Assembly: GCA_948567375.1 (NCBI GenBank)
Contig: OX419760.1
Span: forward strand, 10,788,001 to 10,852,000
Length of the DNA stretch: 64,000 bases
Direction: 5' to 3'
Source of the DNA: Lunularia cruciata
Lineage: Eukaryota > Streptophyta > Marchantiopsida > Lunulariales > Lunulariaceae
Under the pieces are notes generated by a model. That model searched no databases. It had not been told where the DNA came from and saw only the letters and a program-made list of their open reading frames with translations. The position numbers were made by a program, and so were the translations under genes. This document shows positions 34,875 to 45,690 of this stretch, in pieces (within the stretch, counting starts at the first letter, position 1; every line of letters begins with the position of its first letter).

Positions 34875-37800
34875 CTACCTTCTATGGTACATCTTCAACT
34901 TATCATGGTTAATCCTATCAAAGTGTCTTCCTCCCAACTCCTTGAGATCATAGGTGTAATTGCCCCACACCTTCTCTACTATGAAAGGTCCAAAGTACTT
35001 AGGCAAAAACTTCTTTTGCACTCTCTTGAATCGAATGGAATCAAACAACATTACCCAATCACCTTCTTTGAAAGGCTCCACCTTCTTCTTGCCTTGCCTC
35101 TTGTCATAGCTCTCCTTTTGTTTCCTTTGGGCTTGCTCCACTCGAACCATAGCAACTGCTCTTGCCTCTTCCAACTCCATGAGTTGATCCTTCCTTGACT
35201 TCCCTGCATCACTTCCTTGTGCTTTTTTCAATCTCCTATGAATGCTTTGGAAGGTAGGAAGATCAAAGTGAATAGGTAAGGTAGACTCAATACCATACAC
35301 CAATTGGAATGGAGAATATCCAGTGGAAGTCTTCATGGTTGTCCTATATTCCCACAAAACTGCATGAATCCTCTTGTCCCAATGATGTTTAGCCCCCTCC
35401 ATTTCTGCATCTTTGGCCAACATCATGCACAAGGTCTGATTGGTTCTCTCTGCCAAGCCATTGGAATTTGGCTTATAGGATGTAGTTACTCTATGTGTGA
35501 TAGAGAAATGTCGTAGCATGGCTGTAGTAATGCTTCCTGTAAACTCTCCTCCTCTATCAGAAACCAAATCCAAAGGGCATCCAAACCTAGTGATAATGCG
35601 TTCATAAAGAAATCTACCCACTTCATCTTCATTCTTGTCCCTCAATGGTCTAGCCTCAACCCACTTGGTAAGGTAATCAGTAACTACCACAATGTACCGA
35701 TTGTTCCTTGGGGTTCTATTGAGAGGTCCTACAAAATCAATTCCCCACTTCTCAAAAGGTCCTAGCAATGGAATTGATCTAAGTGGTGGAGTGGATGTAG
35801 ACTTTCTAGCAAAAGCTTGACAAACATGACAAGTTTTGCAATAATCAAGACAATCCTTGAAAATCCCTCTCCAATGGTAACCTGCATCTAGAATCTTGAA
35901 AGCAGTCACCTTTCCTGCAAAGTGTCCTCCACATACTAAACCTTCATGAAACTCCTTTATGAGTAGGATAGACTCTTCCTTACCCACTGCTCTTCGAAGT
36001 AGACCGTCTGCTCCTTGGTGAAAAAGAATATCCTCCACCATTGTGTAAGGTCTAGATCTTGCTGCAAGGGCCTTCCTCTCCCTAGCATGCATCCCTTCTG
36101 GATAGTTACCTCTTGTCACAAAATCCACAATCTCCTTGTACTCCATTGGAATCTCTTGAGTGACTGAGATTGTCATGAGCTCCTCATCCGGGAAGGAATC
36201 ATCTACTGGCTCATCTCCATCATGATCATAGGCTCTAGATAACAAATCAGCATTTGCATGTTTCTTTCCTGGCCTATCCTCAATTGTGTAGTCATACTCA
36301 GACAAGAGTATCATCCACCTTGCTAGTCTCCCTTCAACATTAGGCTTGTTGAAGATGTACTTCAAAGCCTTGTGATCCGTGACAATTGTGGCTTTCCCTC
36401 CAATCAAGTAGTGTCTAAACTTCTTGAGACCAAAGATCACTGCCAACCCTTCTCTCTCTGTGACAGAGTAGTTCTTCTCTGCTGAAACCATCTGCCTACT
36501 AGCATAAGCTATTGGATGATCATGCCCATCTTGGTCTAATTGACTAAGAGTGCATCCTATAGCTACATTAGAAGCATCAGTGTAGAGGATGAAAGGCTTA
36601 CTCCAATCAGGTTTAGCAAGAATTGGAGCTACAACAAGGGATTGCTTGAGCTCCTCAAAAGCTTTGAGAGCCTCCTTGTCTTCCAAAATCACCATGTAAT
36701 CTACACCCTTCTTCATGTAGATGGTCAATGCATAAGCCTTGTTGGAAAATGAGAAGATGAACCTCCTATAGTACCTAACCATTCCCAAGAATTGGCGTAA
36801 CTTTGTCAAGCTTGAAGGGAATGGAAGGTCTGAGATTTTCCTCACCTTCTCAGGATCAACTGCTATTCCATCCTTGGAGATGATGTGCCCCAAAAGTAGA
36901 CCTTCTTCACATCCAAAAATGCACTTCTCTGGGTTGAGTGATGCATTTGCCTCATCCAAGCGTTGCAAGACTTTGATTAGGTGCTCAAAGTGCTCCTCCT
37001 TGCTCCCATAGACACAAAAGTCATCAATGAAATCTCTCACAAATTTCCCAATGAAAGGTTCAAATACCTTGTTCATGAACCGTTGGAATGTGGCTGGAGC
37101 ATTGCAAAGCCCAAAAGGCATGACCTTGAAAGCGTAAGTTCCCCAAGGTGTGGTGAATGTGGTGAGTTGTTGATGCTCTGGTGCAATCTTGATTTGGTTA
37201 TATCCACTATAACCATCTCCAAAACTGTACCTCTCATGACCTGCAACCTCCTCCAAGATCTCATCAATGAATGGCAATGGGTAGTAGTCCTTCTTGGTAA
37301 CAGCATTGAGCTTCTTGTAATCCACACATACCCGAAGCTTGCCATTCTTTTTCTTCACAATGACAATTGGAGACACCCATTCTGAATTCTCCACCTCAAA
37401 GATAAATCCAGCCTCCTTGAGCTTATCAATCTCCTCCTTCACAACCAAAGATATTGGTGGGCTAATGCGACGTTGCTTTTGGCGGATTGGTCTTGCATGT
37501 GACTCCACCTCTATCTTGTGCTCCTCCAAGGTGACTTCCTTCAAATCCTTGTAACTAAAAGCAAACACATGGATGAACTTGCGGAAAATCTCCTCAAATC
37601 TCACCTTCTCCTCCTTGGTAACATTTGGGCCATACTTGAGGGTAGATAACCTTCTCTCTACCTCCTCAAGTGTCAATGGTGATTTATCTGGGTCCTTCAA
37701 AACCTCTGGCTTAGGTGCAAAATCCATAGCACACAAGGGATACACATCTGAATCAGATTCAGATTCATCCTCCTCCGTGGAAGTCTCCTCTTCCATGCTT

Positions 37801-39701
37801 GTGTCCACACCTGAAGCTCCTCCTTCAGAATCAGATTCCCAATAATCAGAAGATGGGGTATCTGAATGTGAGGTGTTGGTGGTGTTAGTCACAGGAACAG
37901 TGACTCTATGGTTTGATGGCCCAATCCTTAAGTACCCTTTGTGCCATCGATCAGTTGTGCGTGCTGCTCTCAACCATGGCCTCCCAAGAAGTAAGTCATA
38001 GCTTGAATCCTTCAAGACTTGGAAAGTCATGAGATTTTGAACTCCCATAACTGAAACTACCACCTTATCCATCACTCCTACTGGTCGAACTTGTTGCTTG
38101 TTTGCCATGCTCACCACAAATGTTGAAGCTCTTGAGGGTATCATACCCAACTTCTTCATCAACCTTTCTGACATGGCATTCACTGCTGATCCTCCATCAA
38201 CCAATGCATCCTTGATGTTGTGACCATTCACTCTCACATCAATCTTGGAGGCATATTCACAAGCTTCCCATGGTGCTGGCTTGGCATCCACCACCCCCAT
38301 TGATACTGGAACTTTTGCCTTCTTCTTCTTTTTGCTCCTTGTAGAACTCAAACCACCTCTAAGCTCCTTTCTCAAGGTAGGGTTCAAAGCAATTAATTGG
38401 CCCACTGTGATGCTAGCCTTGTGACTACCAACATCCTCCAACACATTGTAGTTCCATTGTTGCTTTGAGATCAAGAAGTCCTCCATCCCCAACTTCTTCC
38501 TTGGAGTCTTTGTTGTTGATGGTGTTGAGGTGCGAGTGCTCCTAGTAGACATAGGAGTATCCTTGCTTGAAGTAAATCCTTGAGAAGAGTGAACATCCTC
38601 TGCAAAACGAGCTCTCTTCTTCTCTTGTGCCAAAAGCTCCAAATTAAGACCCTTGGAGTTTGAGCACTCTCCCTTCTCATACTTGCTCTCAACCACATCT
38701 ATGGATGCTATCCCCTTACCTTTGTTGGGATTAGGAGCCACTTGGGTTTCACTACCTCCCTCTTTCCCTCTATTGGCTCCCTCATAACCCCTTCCTCCAT
38801 GGTAAGTGGAATTTGGGCAATTCCTTTGGATATGGCCTCTTCCTCCACAACCAAAACAATTTCTATCATTGAAATTGTTGGCTGGTTGGCCTCCTCTATA
38901 TGGATAGTTTCCATAACTCCTAGGTCCTCTCCCTACATTCTGATCCACCTCTCTATTCTCCCATAGTTGCACCACATTGATCTTGAGATCCGCAAGTTGT
39001 TCTGTGATGGTTTGGAATGGATCTTTTGGTGGAGGTGCAAGAATTGGAGCAACTACTACTTGTGGTGCAACCCTTGTCACCAAAGTATCAGAAGTTCCAC
39101 CATACTTGTAGCCTTGAGGAGGATGCACAACCTCCTTCACCACCAAATCACTCTCATCCCCTTCCAAACTCTCCTCCATACGAATTGCGATCTTGATAGC
39201 TTCAACCTTGGAAGAAGGTTTCTCATATCTCACCTTGCTTCTAATTTGTGGTCTCAATCCTCCCACAAAATTCTTGGTGAGCATGGCCCCTATGCCAATC
39301 ATTGTAGTCTCCACATCATCCCCACCCTTCCTCAACACTATGCGAAATCTGGACTCCAACTTTTCCACTCTTTCCACATAGACCCTCACTTTCTCTCCAT
39401 CTCCTTGCTTGAGAAATGTAACCTCACTCATCAATCTCTCATAACTCTCATCAGGAAGAAAGTTCTCAATGAGTGCTGAAGTCAAAGTCTCCCAAGACTC
39501 CTCTTCCCCCTCTCTCCTCTCTCTCTTTTGGTATTCTGACTCATACCATGTAAGTGCTGCATCCTCAAAGAAATCTGGTAATAATGAGGCCCACTCATTC
39601 TTCCTCCTCTCATTGTTTCCTATGCAAGCTCTCTTGAAGTCTCTCACAAAGGCCTCCACATCTTCTCCATCCTTGCCAAAGAAAACCGGAAGTTTCCCCA
39701 T
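34875..39701 (-). CDS. Gag-pol polyprotein of element E copy B (1608 aa)
   Basis: Same length and domain order as the frame at 14991-19817: gag, CCHC knuckle, DGGS-type protease, RT with FIDD, RNase H, HHCC and DD35E integrase, GPY/F-like tail. I noticed five residue differences spread over gag, protease-RT linker and RT. The frame is open throughout and looks whole. Confidence 0.93.
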   Translation of the reverse strand: MGKLPVFFGKDGEDVEAFVRDFKRACIGNNERRKNEWASLLPDFFEDAALTWYESEYQKRERREGEEESWETLTSALIENFLPDESYERLMSEVTFLKQGDGEKVRVYVERVEKLESRFRIVLRKGGDDVETTMIGIGAMLTKNFVGGLRPQIRSKVRYEKPSSKVEAIKIAIRMEESLEGDESDLVVKEVVHPPQGYKYGGTSDTLVTRVAPQVVVAPILAPPPKDPFQTITEQLADLKINVVQLWENREVDQNVGRGPRSYGNYPYRGGQPANNFNDRNCFGCGGRGHIQRNCPNSTYHGGRGYEGANRGKEGGSETQVAPNPNKGKGIASIDVVESKYEKGECSNSKGLNLELLAQEKKRARFAEDVHSSQGFTSSKDTPMSTRSTRTSTPSTTKTPRKKLGMEDFLISKQQWNYNVLEDVGSHKASITVGQLIALNPTLRKELRGGLSSTRSKKKKKAKVPVSMGVVDAKPAPWEACEYASKIDVRVNGHNIKDALVDGGSAVNAMSERLMKKLGMIPSRASTFVVSMANKQQVRPVGVMDKVVVSVMGVQNLMTFQVLKDSSYDLLLGRPWLRAARTTDRWHKGYLRIGPSNHRVTVPVTNTTNTSHSDTPSSDYWESDSEGGASGVDTSMEEETSTEEDESESDSDVYPLCAMDFAPKPEVLKDPDKSPLTLEEVERRLSTLKYGPNVTKEEKVRFEEIFRKFIHVFAFSYKDLKEVTLEEHKIEVESHARPIRQKQRRISPPISLVVKEEIDKLKEAGFIFEVENSEWVSPIVIVKKKNGKLRVCVDYKKLNAVTKKDYYPLPFIDEILEEVAGHERYSFGDGYSGYNQIKIAPEHQQLTTFTTPWGTYAFKVMPFGLCNAPATFQRFMNKVFEPFIGKFVRDFIDDFCVYGSKEEHFEHLIKVLQRLDEANASLNPEKCIFGCEEGLLLGHIISKDGIAVDPEKVRKISDLPFPSSLTKLRQFLGMVRYYRRFIFSFSNKAYALTIYMKKGVDYMVILEDKEALKAFEELKQSLVVAPILAKPDWSKPFILYTDASNVAIGCTLSQLDQDGHDHPIAYASRQMVSAEKNYSVTEREGLAVIFGLKKFRHYLIGGKATIVTDHKALKYIFNKPNVEGRLARWMILLSEYDYTIEDRPGKKHANADLLSRAYDHDGDEPVDDSFPDEELMTISVTQEIPMEYKEIVDFVTRGNYPEGMHARERKALAARSRPYTMVEDILFHQGADGLLRRAVGKEESILLIKEFHEGLVCGGHFAGKVTAFKILDAGYHWRGIFKDCLDYCKTCHVCQAFARKSTSTPPLRSIPLLGPFEKWGIDFVGPLNRTPRNNRYIVVVTDYLTKWVEARPLRDKNEDEVGRFLYERIITRFGCPLDLVSDRGGEFTGSITTAMLRHFSITHRVTTSYKPNSNGLAERTNQTLCMMLAKDAEMEGAKHHWDKRIHAVLWEYRTTMKTSTGYSPFQLVYGIESTLPIHFDLPTFQSIHRRLKKAQGSDAGKSRKDQLMELEEARAVAMVRVEQAQRKQKESYDKRQGKKKVEPFKEGDWVMLFDSIRFKRVQKKFLPKYFGPFIVEKVWGNYTYDLKELGGRHFDRINHDKLKMYHRR

Positions 39702-39935
39702 CTTAACCCCTCACTATCTTTCTTTTCTCTTAATTTTTTTTTCTCTTTTCTTTTCTCTCACTCTATTACTAATAGAGTATATACATGACTAACACCATCT
39801 GAGAATAATCCACTCTAGGGAACACAAAAGGTTCAGGTTGCTCCAAGATTTCTATAGCAACATCAAATCCTAGAGTGCATATTAATCTAACTCTCATGGA
39901 TAGTTTATCCATAAGTTGAAAGATTATCTCCATCA

Positions 39936-40433
39936 CTAATCTTGAGAACTAGCTGATGAAGGTGGTAGTATTTCTGTAGCTGTACTAAGACTCTCTCCAA
40001 GATCCTTCACCAAAGTTTCCAAAAGTGCTTTTACTCCACTACACTCATGTCCTTTTGGAAGTCCTTCAACTCCACAAACCTCACACAACTCCTTGGTCTT
40101 AGATCTTCTCCCTCCCAATCTTGGTGAAGAAGGTCCAACATGCAAACCCAAGTCAAGTAAGCCTCTCCTTTCCCTCAATCTCTTGCTCTCAAAGGTTAAT
40201 GGACATGAACTTGCCTTATGTCCCTTCTCTCCACATAGAAAGCACTTAGACTCACTCTTTCCTCCAAGTGGTGTAGGTTTTTGGATCCTCTCAACACTCT
40301 CTTCAAATTCTATTGTAAACTCTCTTTTCCTCAAATCCACCCCTACAATCACCTCAAACCCTTGGGGAACCTTGCATAATCTCAATTTCCACTCTTGATG
40401 ACCCTCCATGTTCCCAAAGATGAATCTAAACAC
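39936..40433 (-). CDS. Leader ORF of element E copy B with CCHC zinc knuckle
   Basis: 165 codons, matching the leader ORF of copy A apart from one residue I noticed near the C-terminus. It has the CFLCGEKGHKASSC knuckle and the CEVCGVEGLPKGHEC cluster. Function is unknown. Confidence 0.55.
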   Translation of the reverse strand: MFRFIFGNMEGHQEWKLRLCKVPQGFEVIVGVDLRKREFTIEFEESVERIQKPTPLGGKSESKCFLCGEKGHKASSCPLTFESKRLRERRGLLDLGLHVGPSSPRLGGRRSKTKELCEVCGVEGLPKGHECSGVKALLETLVKDLGESLSTATEILPPSSASSQD

Positions 40434-41269
40434 TCAAACATGCTTTTTGTTGATCTCAAACTTCTCATGCATGAGATCTCCACTCTGCAGAATTGACCCT
40501 TCCTCACAATGTCACTCAAATCTCCCAACGAATATGTCACAGTCCTCTGAAATTTTCCACACTTGATCACAACTCTAGGGCGTCCCTCCCTGCAAAATTT
40601 TAGATCTTTTCATCGAGCCATTTGGCCTAGACACCTTTCTATTCAGCACTCATATTTCAGATTTGGTCTGAAAACCACCCCCCTCACTTCAAAAACTCAT
40701 AACGCACTGCGCAAAAATGATCTCTCTCTAATTTTTGTGGCACCAGGTAGGATACAATGCACTGAATTTTCTTGGAAATTTTCAGGACAATTCACTAAAC
40801 ATTGAAGAAATGGCAGACTCTGTACAATTTTCCAGAGAGCATGCAGTTGCGGGAGCACTTTACCCTATCAACTTTCAAAAATTCTAGCCCAGTGCGCATA
40901 GAAGCTCTCTCAATAATTTCAAGTGTGCTAACTGAAAGATAACCCAAGCTATCATGTGTAGAAATCTCAAGTCCAGATCTCAAACTTGAGATTTTGCCCA
41001 AAATCACCTTAATCCCCAAAATCTGCAATCCACCTCACACAATCTCTCCAATTCCTCTCATGTGTACAAGATGTACAAAATCACCTCAAAGACATCATAA
41101 TGAACTACAGGGTATACAAATGGATCTTGGTTCTCTAACATAAGTTCAGCCCTCTCCTCTCCTAATGTTCTCTCCAAGTGAGCTCTCATAGCCTCCTTCT
41201 GCCTAATGTAGAATTGGACGCGGAACATTATCTTGCCTTCTAGAGAGGTCCCGGCAACGGAACCAAAAA

Positions 41270-41948
41270 TGTGAGCCGGCCTGTCTCTCACTCAGGATGA
41301 ACCTCTGATGGCTATTATGGTAGCGCACCATGGACTAAGAAGGCAAGGAACCCCAACTCCATCATACTCCTCCAAGGCTAACACTCCAAGACTCAAGACA
41401 TTGCTCACTAGAGAACTCAATGAGAGAGAGATAGTTGCAAATGAAAGGATGATGAGTACCTCCTCACCCCTTGTTTATATACTTGTGAAATAGTTACGTA
41501 CCAAAGTTACTATTTACCGTAGTAACTCAAGTTACTAGACTAAAAGTCAAGTAAAGTCAAAAAGTAGAAAGGAATATCCATTCACATGGGCATATTCCCC
41601 TTATCTTGACCCAACCACTAAAGCAAGGATTCCTTCACATGGGCTATCCTTGGACTAAAGAAGAATCCAAAACAAAAAGGCTTGCGGGCCCAAGAGTTCT
41701 CAACTCTTTCCCCAAAGCCAAACACCTAGGAATAATACCAAGTCAACACACTAAAATCCAAAATAGTGGTGCTCATCTTTTCTACTTCCTCTAAAGTAAG
41801 GTCCCATCTATCTTAGCTATGACTAACTTTAGCTAACCATGACTAATATAGAACCATCCTTTATCTCTATATAAATAATATCTCTTAAGTACTTGTAATA
41901 CCAAGCTAAATATCACAATACCACACACATGCACAAATGGGTGTTACA
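41270..41948 (-). repeat. Element E copy B 5' LTR
   Basis: 679 bp, carrying the same variants as the left LTR of copy B. The primer site TGGTTCCGTTGCCGGGA is at 41249-41265 on the minus strand. Confidence 0.93.
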
Positions 41949-42625
41949 GTACAGAGTTCTTGGGGGAGTTTCAGGTCTTGTGTGATAGGGCCTTGATTGA
42001 TCATTGTACTACATCCCAAGATCATCCTGAGGCAGATGGCTTAGCAAAGAGAGTGGTTCAGACGGTGAAGAGAGGATTGCAAAAGTATGGTTTGCAAAGA
42101 GGTCACTTGGGAGATTGGGATCTCCAATTACCTTGGTTGGCCATGGGCTATCGGTTCAGCCGGCAAGCCTCCTTAGCATCCTTCTCTCCATACTTTCTAC
42201 TTTATGGATGAGATCCAGATTTACCTGCAGCCATTTGTTGAGGTGTTATTGTAGTTTTGGACTTGGATGACCCCGATGTATGGATGAGCGCATGTTCTCA
42301 ACGGGCAGAGATCTTTTGGAGAGTGATGCCAATGGCCTTTGAGAACTTGGCGATTGCTCAGCATAGAGATACTTTACGCTATGCTACCATTCGAGGAGGA
42401 GGTTATAGACCCTTGATCTGTCGATTTCATCCAGGCAACTATGTCTATCTACAACAGACAACACCAACAACACTTGATGTTTTGACAGGCCACACTATCT
42501 TGAGAGTGCGTGAGGTTTTGCCATCTGGAGTCCTTGTGTTGGAAGGAAGTGATGGTGTTGTTTGGAAGGATCATGTGCGCAATTGTGCGCCATGCCACCT
42601 CCCAAACATTGATTGTACTATGGAC
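41949..42625 (+). mobile_element. Family X integrase C-terminal part, continuation after element E
   Basis: It begins with the target site GTAC and continues the integrase core interrupted at 14263 (DHPEADGLAKRVVQTVK near 42018-42070, the third catalytic region). The C-terminal module follows: FHPGNYVYL, ILRVREVLPSGVLVLEGSDG and WKDHVRNCAPCHLPN. It is clearly less decayed than the copy at 1640-2280. Confidence 0.85.
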
Positions 42626-42795
42626 CCAAGCTTGGCACTTGTACATGCAAGCTTGAGGTGTATGTTATGTGGCTCTTCTGGTGGAGCTGCTATTATGTTA
42701 GTGTGTGATAGCTGTTTGAGAGGATGGTATATGGCTTGTATGACTCCTCCTCTCACGCTGGTTATGTCCTAGATGTACTTGACCTATAGCTAGTT
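42626..42795 (+). mobile_element. PHD-finger-like tail on the family X integrase
   Basis: Directly after the integrase C-terminal module the frame reads LRCMLCGSSGGAAIMLVCDS and then CLRGWYMACMTPPL. This is the PHD pattern C-X2-C, then a hydrophobic-VCDSC-X2-GW-X3-C-X2-PPL stretch. A WLCPRC-type closing motif is encoded beside it near 42762-42780. PHD fingers bind histone H3 tails, so this module could replace the chromodomain of chromoviruses in steering integration. I find it in this copy only. Fossil; fold assignment from motif. Confidence 0.65.
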
Positions 42796-42950
42796 CATTC
42801 TTTATATGGTATAGATTGTAGACAAGCAACTAACGATGGGGATCCATAGCACCCAGCCTCTTGATCTTTGCCCATTAGAGGGTATACCATATACTTAGAG
42901 TAGATGGCTATTTGGAGTTAGAGGGACCTAACCGCCAACTAGGGGGCGAT

Positions 42951-43810
42951 TGTGGCACTTTAGAATCTATGTATGACTTATGTGTGAGTTGTGCTTCTAT
43001 AGTGTATGATGTTGATAGCAATGTATGTTGTGTAGCAATGTATATATGCACAACAGTTGTCATGCTATTTGTAGTGCCGCATCTAGATGCTCGGACACTA
43101 GAGTTCCAATGATAGTAGTTAGAGTTATTTCAGCAGTTTCTCAAAGACTACTTTCTGATGGTCAGATTTTGTGTTTGGGGTACTGACTTCACGGTGGGGC
43201 CTACCATCACTTTGCACCATTTGCACTATCAAGTGTGCCATTAGTAGGACCGTTAGGGTTTCAGAGCTAGCTTGAGTTCAGGGAGATAGTTTTGAAGTGA
43301 GCTTCAGAGAGCTCACTTCTCTGATGTTGAGCCTTCGAGTTCCTGGCTATGGTGGACAGAGGCCGGTGAGCATCACTTGGATTGTCTATGCTTGAGTGGG
43401 TGTGGCTTGACTGTAATCAGTGCCCAATTGTTGGTAGTTTATAGAGTGACAGATCAAGTACTGATCTGTGTGGAGTTGAGTTGAGAGTGGTAAGCAATCT
43501 GATTATTGTGGCACTTTAGAGTCTATGTATGACTTATGTGTGAGTTGTGCTTCTATAGTGTATGATGTTGATAGCGATGTATGTTGTGTAGCGATGTATA
43601 TACGGACAACAAATTGTTGGTAGATTATTGAATGATAGATCAAGTACTTATCTAATTGAGAGTGATTCAAGTTGTGTAAACAAACTGATTATTGTGGCAC
43701 TTTAGAGTCCATGTATGACTTATGTATGAGTTATGCTTCTATAGTGTGTGATATTGAGAGTGATGTTTGTTGTGTAGCAATGTATATATCCACAACACCT
43801 TGCATGCAAG
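42951..43810 (+). repeat. Cluster of three family X LTR starts
   Basis: TGTGGCACTTTAGA occurs at 42951 (after a GGGGGCGAT purine-rich tract, the expected 3' LTR position), 43507 and 43693. Each is followed by ATGTATGACTTATGT and related LTR sequence. Each of the later two is preceded by the same ...CTGATTAT. The first piece resembles 2289-3220 in outline but is shorter. It looks like a 3' LTR followed by two more partial LTRs. Confidence 0.7.
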
Positions 43811-45521
43811 CCATTATGTGAACTTTGACCATAAATAATTATGGGATCTTTTGCCCATAGACTATTACATGAACTCTACCCACAGACTAGACCATGATGT
43901 GACTTCTACCCACAACATAAGGTCTCTACCTACAACTCCCAAGCCAAGAAGAAGGCTAGCCTTGCAAGGACTATCATGTACTTCTGCCATCCTATAGCAT
44001 CTTGTATCTTCAACTACAAGATCAGACTAACCCGCCGACATGAGCCATGCTTATGATTGGGATTCAAAGTTGTGAGTGGCCTTATAGACCTATTGTATTA
44101 CAAAAAGATCACCAAGAAGCAAACCTTACTTCTTAATATATGGATTACATCCAATCTTGCTAGTAGAACATGAAGTCCCAACTTACAAAATAATTTCAAA
44201 CCCAGTGAAGTCAAGGCGGAAGGGGCTCTATAGGATCCCTATAGACTATACATAAGAGCCAAACTTGCTGGCCCAAAGGACACACACACCAAAGGGAGAG
44301 ACCCTTAGGGCTAGGGACTTTTGGTGGCTCTACAGGCATACAAAACATATGGGTTGGTTTTTTTTGTTCCTTGATGGATTTGCATTGCCTCACTACGCTT
44401 GGCCAGATATGTATAAAGAATAAACCATTTAGCATGGGTAAGCACAAAGTGTGAACAAACGTTATGGGGCTTATGTGCCTCTCTTTGCATAACCCAAAGT
44501 GCTTATATAACTTTGGATCCAAAGGAAGAAGCACTATATGCAAAGACCAAGGGAAAGGGTGCATAGAGGGAAAATATATCTTTTATGCTTGGGTGGCCTC
44601 TCATCAAACCGTATGTGCAAGATTTCCTTGCATGTGGCTTTCCAAGAAAATTGTATGTCCAAGGAAGAAAATCAAGAAGCTCATATACTATAGCTAACAT
44701 TTTTGGAGGAGAGGAAGAATGATTCTTATACCAATACAATGGATCATCAATAGTGGAGAAAAGTGTATCATGATAAGAAGATCCAACGAGTATAAGTGAT
44801 TGATGGCTATTTGGGGCTCTTATACAATAGTTGGTATAGGTTATTTCCAAGAAATGATGGAGGCCATGAGAAATTTATCCCATTTTACCAAGAACTTGAT
44901 CCTACCTTCCGTGAATTAGTAATGCTTGTATAACACTTGCTCAAACAATTGCAAAGGAGAAAAGTGCCTTAGTGCCTTGAACAAAGCCCAAAAGAAGCTT
45001 GAGGAGGAAGTAAACAACTCCAAGCAGAAAGATAGGATCCTAAAGAAGTTTAAGAAGGAAGAATTAGCATGACATGAGCAAAACAAGGTAGTCTTGTGAT
45101 GTTTGAAAGCAGAAGTCAATGCACTCAAATCAATAAGGTTTTTGAAAACAAACCCAACAAAAAGATCAACCACAAGCACAAGAGAAGGAGTAGGTGGTAG
45201 CACAACAACAAGAGCTAGAAGATGCTCATGCCAAGACTATTGTTGTAGGCTCCTAATACAAGAATTACAAGGAGATTATATACCTTCATGTGCAAGAGCT
45301 CACTATGAGCCTAAAGCTTCAATGAGAGAAGGAAAGTGAGCTAAAGGAAAAAGTGAACAAGATTATCAATATAAACAAGCTTCTCAACAACATCAATTTG
45401 GAATCTGGTTGTACCTAAAGAAGACAAAGGAATTTTGAGGTGAAGTAACGTTTGTTACAAATGAGTCATCACATTCAGGAATAGCATTAGATTATAATGA
45501 GCATGATTTATTTTAATTTAT
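43811..45521. other. Unassigned stretch with a coiled-coil fragment
   Basis: No gene that I can support. The plus strand at about 44975-45075 encodes a short lysine/glutamate heptad stretch (LNKAQKKLEEEVNNSKQKD), in style like the coiled coils encoded on the minus strand at 9793-10278. Open frames on the minus strand at 44211-44850 have no features I recognise. Probably remains of a transposable element. Confidence 0.35.
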
Positions 45522-45690
45522 CATTTTGTAGTGTGCTAGGTATGGTGACAATACCCTTTTCTAGGATTGACTCTACCTAATAGGTTAAATACAAAATAGT
45601 AAATATAGTTTACTATTTTGTATTTAACCTATTAGGTAGAGTCAATCCTAGAAAAGGGTATTGTCACCATACCTAGCACACTACAAAATG
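45522..45690. repeat. Perfect 82-bp inverted repeat with 5-base loop
   Basis: Bases 45522-45603 and 45609-45690 are exact reverse complements with loop TATAG (45604-45608). The arms begin CATTTTGTAGTGTGCTAGG. No mismatch was found over 82 bp, while the surrounding element remains are old and decayed. It sits where a plus-strand coiled-coil fragment on the left meets minus-strand element sequence on the right. Confidence 0.95.

Larger units (their letters stand above)
34148..41948 (-). mobile_element. Ty3/gypsy element E, copy B, looks whole
   Basis: 7801 bp, the same length as copy A and collinear with it. LTRs are 34148-34826 and 41270-41948, which I read as identical to each other and as differing from copy A at two bases. 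The primer site is 41249-41265. The left flank ends GAAC (family Y), the right flank starts GTAC (family X integrase), the exchange partner of copy A. Very young. Confidence 0.95.

Noticed and set aside
44211-44850. Minus-strand frames of 115-117 codons as genes
   Set aside because: No domain, composition typical of decayed repeats, and flanked on both sides by element remains.
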